From contig VRUF01000023.1 of the NCBI GenBank assembly GCA_019456245.1, positions 1-9,465 of the forward strand: DNA of 9,465 nt. Direction: 5' to 3'. Both the position numbers and the translations under genes were made by a program. Of this stretch, positions 1 to 5,661 are shown one piece after another (position 1 is the stretch's first letter; every line of letters starts with the position of its first letter). The DNA is from Planctomycetota bacterium (lineage in GTDB: Bacteria; Planctomycetota; Phycisphaerae; Sedimentisphaerales; Anaerohalosphaeraceae). The notes under the pieces were generated by a model. The model did no database searches. It was not told the origin of the DNA and worked only from the letters and a program-made list of their open reading frames with translations.

Positions 1-989
1 TTGAGACATTTATCGAATGCAGCGACTTTTTTACTCTTGATGTCGCAGATTATACGGGCAAAGCCGCCGCCGATGCCGATATTGCGGCTTTTGTTAAAAA
101 ATATGTACGATTTGCCGGGACGTTTACTATCGAAGGCATTGATGAAGAACTGACTGTGACCAAAGAGCAGATAACGGAAATCGCCTCGAAATATTTGTAT
201 GCAGTACAGGAAGCGGCCAAGATATATCGCCATGTCGAAAGCGTAAAAGGTGCCGATAATTTTATTACGGAAGTGTCGATGGATGAGACAGATTTGCCAC
301 AGACACCTATCGAAATGTTATTTATCCTGGCGGCGATATCGGATGAGAATATACCGGCGCAGACGATCGCCCCGAAATTTACAGGGCGATTTAATAAGGG
401 TGTCGATTACGTAGGTGACATACAACAGTTTGAGAAGGAATTTAATGACGATCTTACAGTGATACGATTTGCGGTGAACGAGTTTTCGCTTCCGGCGAAT
501 CTGAAACTTAGCGTACATTCCGGAAGTGATAAGTTTTCGATTTACGAACCGATCCGCAAAGCTATTGCAAAGTTCGACGCGGGCCTGCACTTAAAAACCG
601 CGGGGACCACATGGCTGGAAGAGTTGATAGGTCTAGCCGAAGCCGGCGGAGAAGGCCTGGAAATCGCAAAAGAAATATACGGCAAGTCGATAGATAAGTT
701 CGACATTCTGTGTGCCCCTTACGCCACTGTGATAGATATTGACAAAGGCCAGCTACCGAGTCCTGATGAAGTAAATGGATGGGACGGTAATACTTATGCC
801 TCTACGCTCAGGCACGACCAGTCCTGCGATCTGTACAATCCAAACCTCAGACAACTGCTGCATGTCGGCTATAAGATAGCTGCCGATATGGGTGATAAGT
901 ATCTGGACGCCTTGAAAAACAATTCTGAGATAGTAGGAAGAAATGTAACAGAAAACATACTCGAGCGGCACATAAAGAAGCTCTTTTAG
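1..989 (+). CDS. uxaE: Tagaturonate epimerase family protein, 5'-truncated by window edge
   Basis: The reading frame is open from the left edge (first complete codon at base 3) to TAG at 987-989, giving 328 visible residues. A GTG at 156 lies inside this open frame and is not needed as a start, so the true start is outside the window. I recognise the protein as the UxaE type (D-tagaturonate to D-fructuronate epimerase, a metal-dependent enzyme of hexuronate catabolism, characterised in Thermotoga) by the order of its conserved blocks: FITEVSMDETDLPQTP, then APKFTGRFNKGVDYVGD, then LSVHSGSDKFSIY, then a C-terminal YNPNLRQLLHVGYKIAA block. The full-length family is roughly 450-500 residues, so about the first third is missing here. 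The protein is probably cytosolic, as no signal or membrane segment is visible. It has no same-strand partner downstream; the next genes are tRNAs. Family membership is recognised from motifs; substrate preference is inferred. Confidence 0.85.
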   Translation, partial: ETFIECSDFFTLDVADYTGKAAADADIAAFVKKYVRFAGTFTIEGIDEELTVTKEQITEIASKYLYAVQEAAKIYRHVESVKGADNFITEVSMDETDLPQTPIEMLFILAAISDENIPAQTIAPKFTGRFNKGVDYVGDIQQFEKEFNDDLTVIRFAVNEFSLPANLKLSVHSGSDKFSIYEPIRKAIAKFDAGLHLKTAGTTWLEELIGLAEAGGEGLEIAKEIYGKSIDKFDILCAPYATVIDIDKGQLPSPDEVNGWDGNTYASTLRHDQSCDLYNPNLRQLLHVGYKIAADMGDKYLDALKNNSEIVGRNVTENILERHIKKLF

Positions 990-1279
990 CCGATATGGAA
1001 TACGGCGGTTATGGTATTTGGAATCTGTACCCGATTCGCACTAACCCCTGCATTCAAACGTATTTTATTATGTGGCTCGCAAATGAAAAAGTACGTTGCA
1101 ATTTCCGCTTGTCACGTACGCGGCAAGGTAAAGGAAAGTCGCGCGAAGGCAATATTGATTGGGTCACGAAACAGAGACGCCAGAGGGCGTTTCTGTTTAT
1201 ATACACAGATCAACACTTAATCATAAAGCGATGTTAAATATAAACTTAGGAGTTCTGCCAGGAATAAATAATTTACTAC
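990..1279. other. Gene-poor spacer after uxaE
   Basis: About 290 bases without a convincing gene. Short open frames exist (for example from 995 and 1011), but they lack a ribosome-binding site, have no recognisable protein pattern and run through the strong hairpin at 1169-1198. A short inverted repeat (GTACGT at 1091-1096, ACGTAC at 1114-1119) is also present but too weak to call. The stretch could be the 3' untranslated region of uxaE, or could contain a small RNA ending at the hairpin; neither is shown by the sequence. Confidence 0.5.
1169..1198 (+). terminator. 13-bp hairpin, probable terminator downstream of uxaE
   Basis: The arms are AAACAGAGACGCC (1169-1181) and GGCGTTTCTGTTT (1186-1198), with a 4-base AGAG loop. 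They pair along the full 13 bases with one G-T wobble. The A-rich left arm and T-rich right arm make it intrinsic-terminator-like on either strand, although no long T tract follows. It lies 180 bases after the uxaE stop and before the tRNA promoter, so it most likely separates the two units. Confidence 0.6.
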
Positions 1280-1307
1280 TTGCTACAACAGTTTTTATAA
1301 TTATAAT
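1280..1307 (+). promoter_or_regulatory. Putative sigma70-type promoter for the tRNA pair
   Basis: TTGCTA at 1280-1285 and a consensus TATAAT at 1302-1307 are separated by 16 bases. Transcription would start near 1314, leaving a leader of roughly 54 bases before tRNA-Cys. The surroundings are strongly AT-rich, so a chance -10 match is possible. Confidence 0.5.
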
Positions 1308-1367
1308 ACCACTTCCCAAAACAGGTAAGGGACGGTTCTCTATCAGTTTTGGAAAGTCGTATATAAC

Positions 1368-1441
1368 GGCGGCGTAGCCAAGTGGTCTAAGGCAATGGTT
1401 TGCAAAACCATCACTCGTGGGTTCGAATCCCACCGCCGCCT
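1368..1441 (+). tRNA. tRNA-Cys (GCA)
   Basis: A complete cloverleaf is visible. The 7-bp acceptor stem GGCGGCG/CGCCGCC pairs perfectly (1368-1374 with 1434-1440). The anticodon stem ATGGT/ACCAT encloses loop TTGCAAA with anticodon GCA at 1402-1404. The T stem GTGGG/CCCAC encloses TTCGAAT. The discriminator base is T1441. The bases after it are GTC, so the 3' CCA is not encoded and must be added after transcription. It lies 30 bases upstream of tRNA-Ala and is probably co-transcribed with it. Confidence 0.97.
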
Positions 1442-1471
1442 GTCCTTATAGTCGATAGTTTTTAGTCATTC

Positions 1472-1544
1472 GGGGCCTTAGCTCAGTTGGGAGAGCGCCA
1501 CACTGGCAGTGTGGAAGTCGTCGGTTCGAGTCCGATAGGCTCCA
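1472..1544 (+). tRNA. tRNA-Ala (GGC)
   Basis: The acceptor stem GGGGCCT/AGGCTCC contains the G3-U70 wobble pair that is the alanine identity element. The anticodon stem CCACA/TGTGG (1498-1502, 1510-1514) holds loop CTGGCAG with anticodon GGC at 1505-1507, reading GCC/GCU codons. The T arm GTCGG-TTCGAGT-CCGAT is intact, with one G-T pair. The discriminator is A1544, followed by TTG, so CCA is not encoded. A hairpin starts six bases further on. Confidence 0.97.
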
Positions 1545-1550
1545 TTGGTA

Positions 1551-1580
1551 AAGCCCGTAAGTATAACGACTTACGGGCTT
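1551..1580. terminator. Bidirectional terminator between tRNA-Ala and cca
   Basis: The perfect 12-bp inverted repeat AAGCCCGTAAGT (1551-1562) / ACTTACGGGCTT (1569-1580) has a 6-base loop. It sits directly between the end of tRNA-Ala (1544) and the stop of the convergent CCA-adding enzyme gene (1592), so it can end transcription from both sides. T runs after the stem are short on both strands. Confidence 0.75.
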
Positions 1581-1591
1581 GTATTATGATT

Positions 1592-2794
1592 TCAACGGTT
1601 CAACCAATCCCTTACCCATTGCCTCGCCTCCTGCTTATTTGCAATATCACCATCGAGCTGAGCAAGATACATCTGATGGCAGATAGTCCCCAGTCCCGGT
1701 CCTGCTTTAACGCCCATCTCCATGATCTCATTTCCGTCAAGCAAAGCAGCAGGGGCAACATCAACCCCTTCCAAATCCTTCGCACGGGCGGCAATAACGT
1801 CCAAACCCTCTGAAATTGTCCCCATGGCCTTCTGGATCCCCTTTTCCAGCAGCAGCAAGTCATCAAAATACCCGCCGGCCAACAGCATCTTCAACTCCGC
1901 AAGCCGCATCTGGCCATCCAGCAAAACGCCCCTATTTTCCAGCAAAAAACCAAGTTTACCGGCTTGGACATTGCTAAGCATCAAAACTTTGGCCTTTTCA
2001 ATTCCAAACTCACTTTCAAACCCGGCAAATAACCCGGCAAGAGAAACGATAAAATTTGCCTCTGGCGGCAAATTTGAAACAACTTTAACCCCAAAAACCG
2101 CATTATCTCCGCAAAAACCGGAAAAAACAGCCACACCAAGACCGCTCTTGCAAAGCAATTCTGCGCCACGCCCGCGTAGCGAACAACTCAAAGTCGCCTC
2201 GATCTCCATACCGATCCGCTCGCCGCTGATCTTCGTGATATTTTTCGCACCGTCACAAACCCCGTGCCAGGTCATTTCCTCGATCTCAAATCCAAGCTGC
2301 GCCGAAAAACGCACCGCACGCAGCATCCGCAGATAATCCTCACCAAACCTGTCAGCGGCATCGCCTATGGTTCGCAAAACTTTTCGCTCGATATCCGCCT
2401 GCCCCTCGACATAGTCGTAAACCTTTTCATCGATCGGATCGTAAAACATTCCGTTGATCGTAAAATCACGCCGCTGTGCATCCTCCTTCGCATTAGAAAA
2501 AGCAACGTGGCCCGGATGCCTTCCGTCGGCATATCCGCTTTCGGTTCGGAAAGTTGCAACTTCAACCTGCTGGGAATCCAAAAGCACCATAACTACGCCG
2601 AACTTGGCTCCGATCTTCAGGGTCCGCCGAAACAGTGCGATTATCTCATCCGGCACAGCATTGGTGGCGACATCATAGTCCTTCGCCTGACGCTCTAAAA
2701 GCATATCGCGCACACACCCGCCGGCCAGCAGGGCTTCAAAGCCATTCTCACGCAACCGCTCGATCACTTTTATTGCAGCTTCTTTATTAGTCAT
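1592..2794 (-). CDS. cca: CCA tRNA nucleotidyltransferase (class II)
   Basis: The 400-residue protein adds the 3' CCA to tRNAs (or part of it; the family also includes poly(A) polymerases and A- or CC-adding enzymes). Nucleotidyltransferase motifs are in order: LLAGGCVRD (residues 23-30) with GG and R/D, the metal-binding pair in DYDVAT (D39, D41), EVATFR (78-83), RRDFTINGMFYDP (108-120), GEDYLRMLRAVRF (151-163; EDxxR is the base-recognition motif of CCA-adding enzymes) and ISGERIGME (189-197). A longer frame opens at 2851, but ATG 2794 is preferred: AGGAGG lies five bases upstream, and the extra 19 residues would lie within rsmD. The start overlaps the end of rsmD by 8 bases (ATGACTAA), so translation is probably coupled. 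The length is normal. Both tRNA genes in the window lack CCA, so the enzyme would be essential here. Whether it adds all of CCA cannot be told from motifs alone. Confidence 0.92.
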   Translation of the reverse strand: MTNKEAAIKVIERLRENGFEALLAGGCVRDMLLERQAKDYDVATNAVPDEIIALFRRTLKIGAKFGVVMVLLDSQQVEVATFRTESGYADGRHPGHVAFSNAKEDAQRRDFTINGMFYDPIDEKVYDYVEGQADIERKVLRTIGDAADRFGEDYLRMLRAVRFSAQLGFEIEEMTWHGVCDGAKNITKISGERIGMEIEATLSCSLRGRGAELLCKSGLGVAVFSGFCGDNAVFGVKVVSNLPPEANFIVSLAGLFAGFESEFGIEKAKVLMLSNVQAGKLGFLLENRGVLLDGQMRLAELKMLLAGGYFDDLLLLEKGIQKAMGTISEGLDVIAARAKDLEGVDVAPAALLDGNEIMEMGVKAGPGLGTICHQMYLAQLDGDIANKQEARQWVRDWLNR

Positions 2795-3380
2795 CTTCGC
2801 CTCCTGCAGGGGTAAGCTGCAAAAGTGTAACTGCCATATTCCCCCAATCACGCCGGTCTATCACCTTTAAATCCGCATACTCATCCAAAAGAACCGTTCG
2901 CTTGTGAGCACGGACACTAACGATTCCTCCTTCGGCGAGTTGTCCGCACAAAAGCTCCAAGAGCTTAGCGACCTTCGATCCTTCGCCGCAATCGGCGGCC
3001 ATCGCATAAGGCGGATCGACAAACACGAGGTTGTATTTTTCATCTTCTGGCCCGACAGGTGCACCCATCATAAAGACGTTGCCGCGAATAACTTTGGACT
3101 CTTGCTCGAAACGAGCTTTTTCAATATTTCGTTTTAATATCTCTACCACCTTTGCGCTTTGTTCTACAAAAGTAACATGCTTTGCACCCCGCGAAATAGA
3201 CTCAAGGCCCATGGATCCGGTTCCGCAAAAAAGATCGCCGACGACACCATCTTCTATAACATCGTATTTATAGAGAATACTGAACAACGCTTCCTTAACC
3301 CGATCGGTAATAGGGCGCGTATCCCGGGTATCAGGACCAAGCAAATTCATACCACGTTTTGAACCGGCAATTATACGCAT
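2787..3380 (-). CDS. rsmD: 16S rRNA (guanine(966)-N2)-methyltransferase
   Basis: The 197-residue Rossmann-fold methyltransferase is expected to methylate G966 of 16S rRNA using S-adenosylmethionine, on the assembling small subunit. The sequence shows the RsmD N-terminal signature MRIIAGSKRG (1-10), RPITDRVKEALFSIL (22-36), SAM-binding motif I DLFCGTGSMGLE (49-60) and the catalytic DPPY (122-125) of N2/N6 amino-methyltransferases. The length is typical. The ATG at 3380 is supported by AGGGAG five bases upstream. That site lies within a remnant of bioB coding sequence (see the pseudogene entry), and the remnant's reading frame ends ten bases inside rsmD. The 3' end overlaps cca by 8 bases, so the two genes form an operon. 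Confidence 0.93.
   Translation of the reverse strand: MRIIAGSKRGMNLLGPDTRDTRPITDRVKEALFSILYKYDVIEDGVVGDLFCGTGSMGLESISRGAKHVTFVEQSAKVVEILKRNIEKARFEQESKVIRGNVFMMGAPVGPEDEKYNLVFVDPPYAMAADCGEGSKVAKLLELLCGQLAEGGIVSVRAHKRTVLLDEYADLKVIDRRDWGNMAVTLLQLTPAGGEDD
2800..2805 (-). promoter_or_regulatory. Shine-Dalgarno site deciding the cca start
   Basis: On the - strand AGGAGG occupies 2805-2800, five bases before ATG 2794-2792 and inside the last codons of rsmD. It selects the internal ATG over the longer open frame. Confidence 0.8.
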
Positions 3381-3479
3381 ATCCGCTCCCTGCTAACCTT
3401 TAATCCCATATCCGCCAACATCTTCATGTCCTCTTCTGCTGATCTGTCTGCTGTTATGAGGTAATTTCCAGTTAGTTTG
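3371..3479 (-). pseudogene. Displaced 3' end of a biotin synthase gene
   Basis: On the - strand this stretch encodes LTGNYL, then RSAEEDM, then MLAD, then GLK, matching the C-terminus of the intact biotin synthase at 4634-5617. Differences include T to I, G to D, Q to K, L to M and I to V. Nucleotide identity over 3394-3479 versus 4645-4730 is 74/86 with no gaps. The frame is closed by a TAA two codons upstream of the similarity, so nothing else of the gene is left. The bioB stop codon is not conserved; the frame instead reads through SREREIC-like sequence (S-R-E-R-I-C-V) to TAA at 3373-3371, overlapping the rsmD start. The remnant supplies the rsmD ribosome-binding site, which may explain its retention. 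It is probably not translated into a functional product. Confidence 0.85.
3394..3479. repeat. Direct repeat, left copy (bioB 3' end)
   Basis: 86 bases align without gaps to 4645-4730 at a constant offset of 1251, with 12 mismatches. The longest identical run is 24 bases, at 3425-3446 and flanking positions. Similarity stops sharply at 3480 but trails weakly to the left into the rsmD leader (CCCT is shared). Confidence 0.9.
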
Positions 3480-3693
3480 AGTTATTTCGACATATTAGAA
3501 CAACATTCTAGTGGATTGCCAAAGATAAGGCCAGTATAATTGCGGGAGCAATACAATACCATAATAATTTTGCAGTGAAAGTTAAAGCTAGTGATGAGAA
3601 AAAAAGAGGCCAGAAAAGTAAATAGAAAATCGCTAAATCACCTATCCTCTAAATAAGAATCCTGGTTTTTAATTCTCCTGGAAGGGAAGTCGT
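3480..3693. other. AT-rich spacer upstream of the membrane gene, with a possible gene relic
   Basis: This stretch is AT-rich, unlike the flanking genes. One + strand frame is open from TGG at 3512, right after a TAG, to TAG 3623-3625. Its 37 codons, with WIAKDKASIIAGAIQYHNN near the start and a Lys-rich end, look more like coding sequence than random DNA, but there is no start codon, no ribosome-binding site and no recognised family. It may be the tail of a decayed gene. The last bases (GGAAGGGAAG at about 3680-3689) are the ribosome-binding region of the next gene. Confidence 0.4.
3512..3540 (+). promoter_or_regulatory. Weak candidate promoter for the membrane protein gene
   Basis: A consensus TATAAT lies at 3535-3540. 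The hexamer 17 bases upstream (TGGATT, 3512-3517) matches TTGACA at only three positions. It would give a leader of about 150 bases. The region is AT-rich, so the match may be accidental. Confidence 0.25.
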
Positions 3694-4584
3694 ATGGCAT
3701 TATTCAAGGTTACTAAAAAATACTGGCTTTTGTTAATCATTGCTGTGTTTATCTTTTTTTTGTTTGGTTATAAGGTTGGCAGACTGCTATCCTGGCCCGA
3801 GCAAATTTGGCTTGGAGAACGCTATGTCATGGTGGACAGATATGATTTAAATACATACTATGATGTTGACGGAACTTTGTATGGTCTAAGCCTCAAGGAT
3901 ATTGAAAATGATTACAGGGGCTTATTTGAGATCGACTTTTATCCTTCGGGAGCCGTAGAACGCATAGGAAGACGTTTAGATGGTGGTTATATCCGGGAAT
4001 CTTACTATGAAAGTGGATCGGTAAAAACAAGGCGTAACTGGGATTACTCTGCTGAGAAATCCGAATTTGAGGCCTACTCAGAAGAAGGAGGTCTCATTGA
4101 AAAAAAAGAAAAAGAAGGAAATAGAAGTATTGACGATGAATTTAATGACTGGCAACCTGCCAGTTACGTGGAATATTTATACTTTGAGCATTCACCATGG
4201 AATATTCAAGCCAACTGGATCACAGCTAAATATGCGGGGCATATATATGATTATTTAAGTTGCCCGATTCCTAAAATTTGTCTTTCTGTTATGATAGTTG
4301 CAGTTGGAAGTTCGTGCTTAATAGGTTTAACTAAAATAAAGCTACTAGCTAGACTCTGGATAATGGCAATTTGCGCACTAGCTGCTTTAATGATGGGGTT
4401 TGCAATGTCGTGGCTTCTTTTTTTGTTTCATAGAATCCAGGCACGAGCTGACCTTTTATCGGACAGCTCAGCGTGTGGAACTGTTTCGCTTTATATAGGA
4501 GTTTGTTTTGCATTAGCCTGTTTAATATTACCATTGATCATTTTATTATTCCGAGGTAAGCGACATCCCAATATCCAAGAGTAA
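3694..4584 (+). CDS. Membrane protein with MORN_2-like motifs, unknown function
   Basis: I do not recognise this 296-residue protein. It has an N-terminal membrane anchor (about 10-26) and a soluble stretch of about 165 residues, probably extracytoplasmic. Within this are three loosely repeated motifs, FYPSGAVE (82-89), SYYESGSVK (103-111) and AYSEEGGLIE (127-136), resembling MORN_2/YwqK-type repeats (Y..G.L.). Three hydrophobic segments follow (about 195-213, 219-246, 263-286) and a basic tail RGKRHPN. The ATG at 3694 is preceded by GGAAGGGAAG. Sampled lines are about 32-37% GC, against 53-63% in bioB and the permease, and codons ending in A/T dominate, so the gene looks acquired. It runs opposite to the genes on both sides and lies between the two copies of the bioB 3' end. 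A run of eight A (4100-4107) could favour slippage. YwqK-type repeats occur in some antitoxin or immunity proteins, but no toxin gene is present, so no such role is claimed. Confidence 0.75.
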   Translation: MALFKVTKKYWLLLIIAVFIFFLFGYKVGRLLSWPEQIWLGERYVMVDRYDLNTYYDVDGTLYGLSLKDIENDYRGLFEIDFYPSGAVERIGRRLDGGYIRESYYESGSVKTRRNWDYSAEKSEFEAYSEEGGLIEKKEKEGNRSIDDEFNDWQPASYVEYLYFEHSPWNIQANWITAKYAGHIYDYLSCPIPKICLSVMIVAVGSSCLIGLTKIKLLARLWIMAICALAALMMGFAMSWLLFLFHRIQARADLLSDSSACGTVSLYIGVCFALACLILPLIILLFRGKRHPNIQE

Positions 4585-4591
4585 ATGAAAC

Positions 4592-4611
4592 GGGACATGG
4601 TTCCACTTTTT
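4592..4611. terminator. Weak hairpin with T run between convergent genes
   Basis: GGGAC (4592-4596), loop ATG and GTTCC (4600-4604) form a 5-bp stem with one G-T pair, followed by AC and five T (4607-4611). It lies eight bases after the membrane-protein stop and 23 bases before the end of bioB. It could end rightward transcription. The stem is short, so support is limited. Confidence 0.35.
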
Positions 4612-4633
4612 ACATTTATTTATAGCTCTTCGT

Positions 4634-5617
4634 CTAATCCCTCTTAATCTTTAAACCCAGATCCGCCAGCATTTGCATGTCCTCTTCTGCTGATCTGCCC
4701 GCTGTTGTGAGATAATTTCCGGTTAGTATGCTTGTTGCGCCGGCTGTGAAGATCCAGCTTTGCAGGTCGCGCAAGTTAAGTACTCTTCCGCCTGCGACCT
4801 TTAGATTCGCTTTGGGCAATATGAAACGGTACATCGCGATTATCCGCAATATCTCCATTGGCTCAAGCTCTTTAGAATGCCCAAGCGGCGTTCCTTCTAT
4901 CGGATGGAGGAAATTCATCGGTACCATGTCTACGCCAAGTTCTCTCAGCTGAAATGCCATGTCGAGGCGATCTGCTTCGGATTCGCCGATCCCGAATATG
5001 CCGCCACCGCATACTTTAAGGCCGGCATCGAGAGCAGTTGTTATTGTCGCAACTCTCTCGGAATAATTATGGGTTGTTACTATCTTTGAAAAATATCTCT
5101 CGGAGGTTTCGAGGTTATGGTTGTACCGCTCGGCACCGGCCTTTGCCAAACGCCGGGCCTGGTCGGCGGATATTATGCCCAAAGACGCACAAACACCCAT
5201 CCCGTATTCGGATTTGATCTTTGCAATAAGCTTTTCTATTCTGGCAAGTTCTTTCTCGGTTATCGCTCTGCCGGAATAAACGATCCCGAAATGCGGGACG
5301 CCCTTTTCCTTGGCCTCTTTCGCCGCGTTAAGGATCTCATCATCTGTCAGAACTGTCACAGACTTGCCTATCCGGGTATTATGCCGAACCGACTGGGCGC
5401 AAAACGCGCAGTCCTGATCGCATCCTCCTAACCTGCCGGCAACAATAGAGCAAACCCTGATCTCATTGCCGAAGAACTTCTCCCTTATGCGGTTGGCAAA
5501 GTACAGGACATCCTGTAGATGATCCTTGCTGAGAGCAGAAAGCTTTTCAGCTTCGGTCCTATCGAGAATGCCCCCGTCAACAACCTTTTCACCAAACTGA
5601 CGTATTGTCCCGTTCAC
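4634..5617 (-). CDS. bioB: Biotin synthase, type II-like
   Basis: The 327-residue radical-SAM enzyme inserts sulfur into dethiobiotin, the last step of biotin synthesis. The [4Fe-4S] motif CxxxCxxC is at C66, C70 and C73 (GGCDQDCAFCAQS). Other family blocks are YNHNLETS (165-172), KVCGGGIFGIGE (201-212), PMNFLHPIEGTPL (233-245) and AGGR (275-278). Compared from memory with E. coli BioB, two ligands of the auxiliary [2Fe-2S] cluster are changed: the C97 position is G111 and the R260 position is K273, while C143 and C203 are kept. An extra C56 lies in RVCSIVAGRLGGC. This fits the type II enzymes of obligate anaerobes, which carry a different auxiliary cluster. The start is GTG 5617, with AAGGGA nine bases upstream and an in-frame TAG just before. 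No other bio gene is visible. Its last 86 coding bases (4645-4730) are duplicated near rsmD. Confidence 0.93.
   Translation of the reverse strand: MNGTIRQFGEKVVDGGILDRTEAEKLSALSKDHLQDVLYFANRIREKFFGNEIRVCSIVAGRLGGCDQDCAFCAQSVRHNTRIGKSVTVLTDDEILNAAKEAKEKGVPHFGIVYSGRAITEKELARIEKLIAKIKSEYGMGVCASLGIISADQARRLAKAGAERYNHNLETSERYFSKIVTTHNYSERVATITTALDAGLKVCGGGIFGIGESEADRLDMAFQLRELGVDMVPMNFLHPIEGTPLGHSKELEPMEILRIIAMYRFILPKANLKVAGGRVLNLRDLQSWIFTAGATSILTGNYLTTAGRSAEEDMQMLADLGLKIKRD
4645..4730. repeat. Direct repeat, right copy (3' end of intact bioB)
   Basis: Partner of 3394-3479; 74 of 86 bases are identical, in the same orientation, offset 1251. This copy is part of the functional bioB reading frame. 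Confidence 0.9.
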
Positions 5618-5661
5618 TAAACCATATCCCTTAAACTAATGCTCATAATGCAACTTAAGGG

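Noticed and set aside
156..989. GTG at 156 as the start of the first gene
   Set aside because: The frame stays open to the window edge and the upstream residues look like protein, so the gene begins outside the window.
995..1237. Overlapping small + strand frames after uxaE (from 995, 1011 and an internal ATG at 1083)
   Set aside because: No ribosome-binding site, no protein pattern, and they run through the strong hairpin at 1169-1198.
1329..1341. GGGACGGTTC-like string resembling the 4592-4604 hairpin, as a dispersed REP-type element
   Set aside because: Only two weak, non-identical occurrences, and the first does not form a convincing palindrome.
1722..2336. 204-codon + strand frame opposite cca
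   Set aside because: It is antisense to a fully motif-supported CCA-adding enzyme; its Ser/Pro/Lys-rich composition is the usual shadow of such a gene.
2794..2851. Longer cca start giving 19 extra residues
   Set aside because: The extension lies within rsmD, and the internal ATG has a perfect AGGAGG five bases upstream.
4067..4258. Alternative frame through the A-rich tract of the membrane gene, suggesting programmed frameshift
   Set aside because: The main frame is intact across the tract with a continuous domain pattern; the Lys-rich alternative product has no recognisable feature.
3480..4644. Insertion sequence or transposon between the bioB tails
   Set aside because: No transposase or integrase and no terminal inverted repeats were seen; the only repeat is the bioB coding tail, so a classical IS is not supported.
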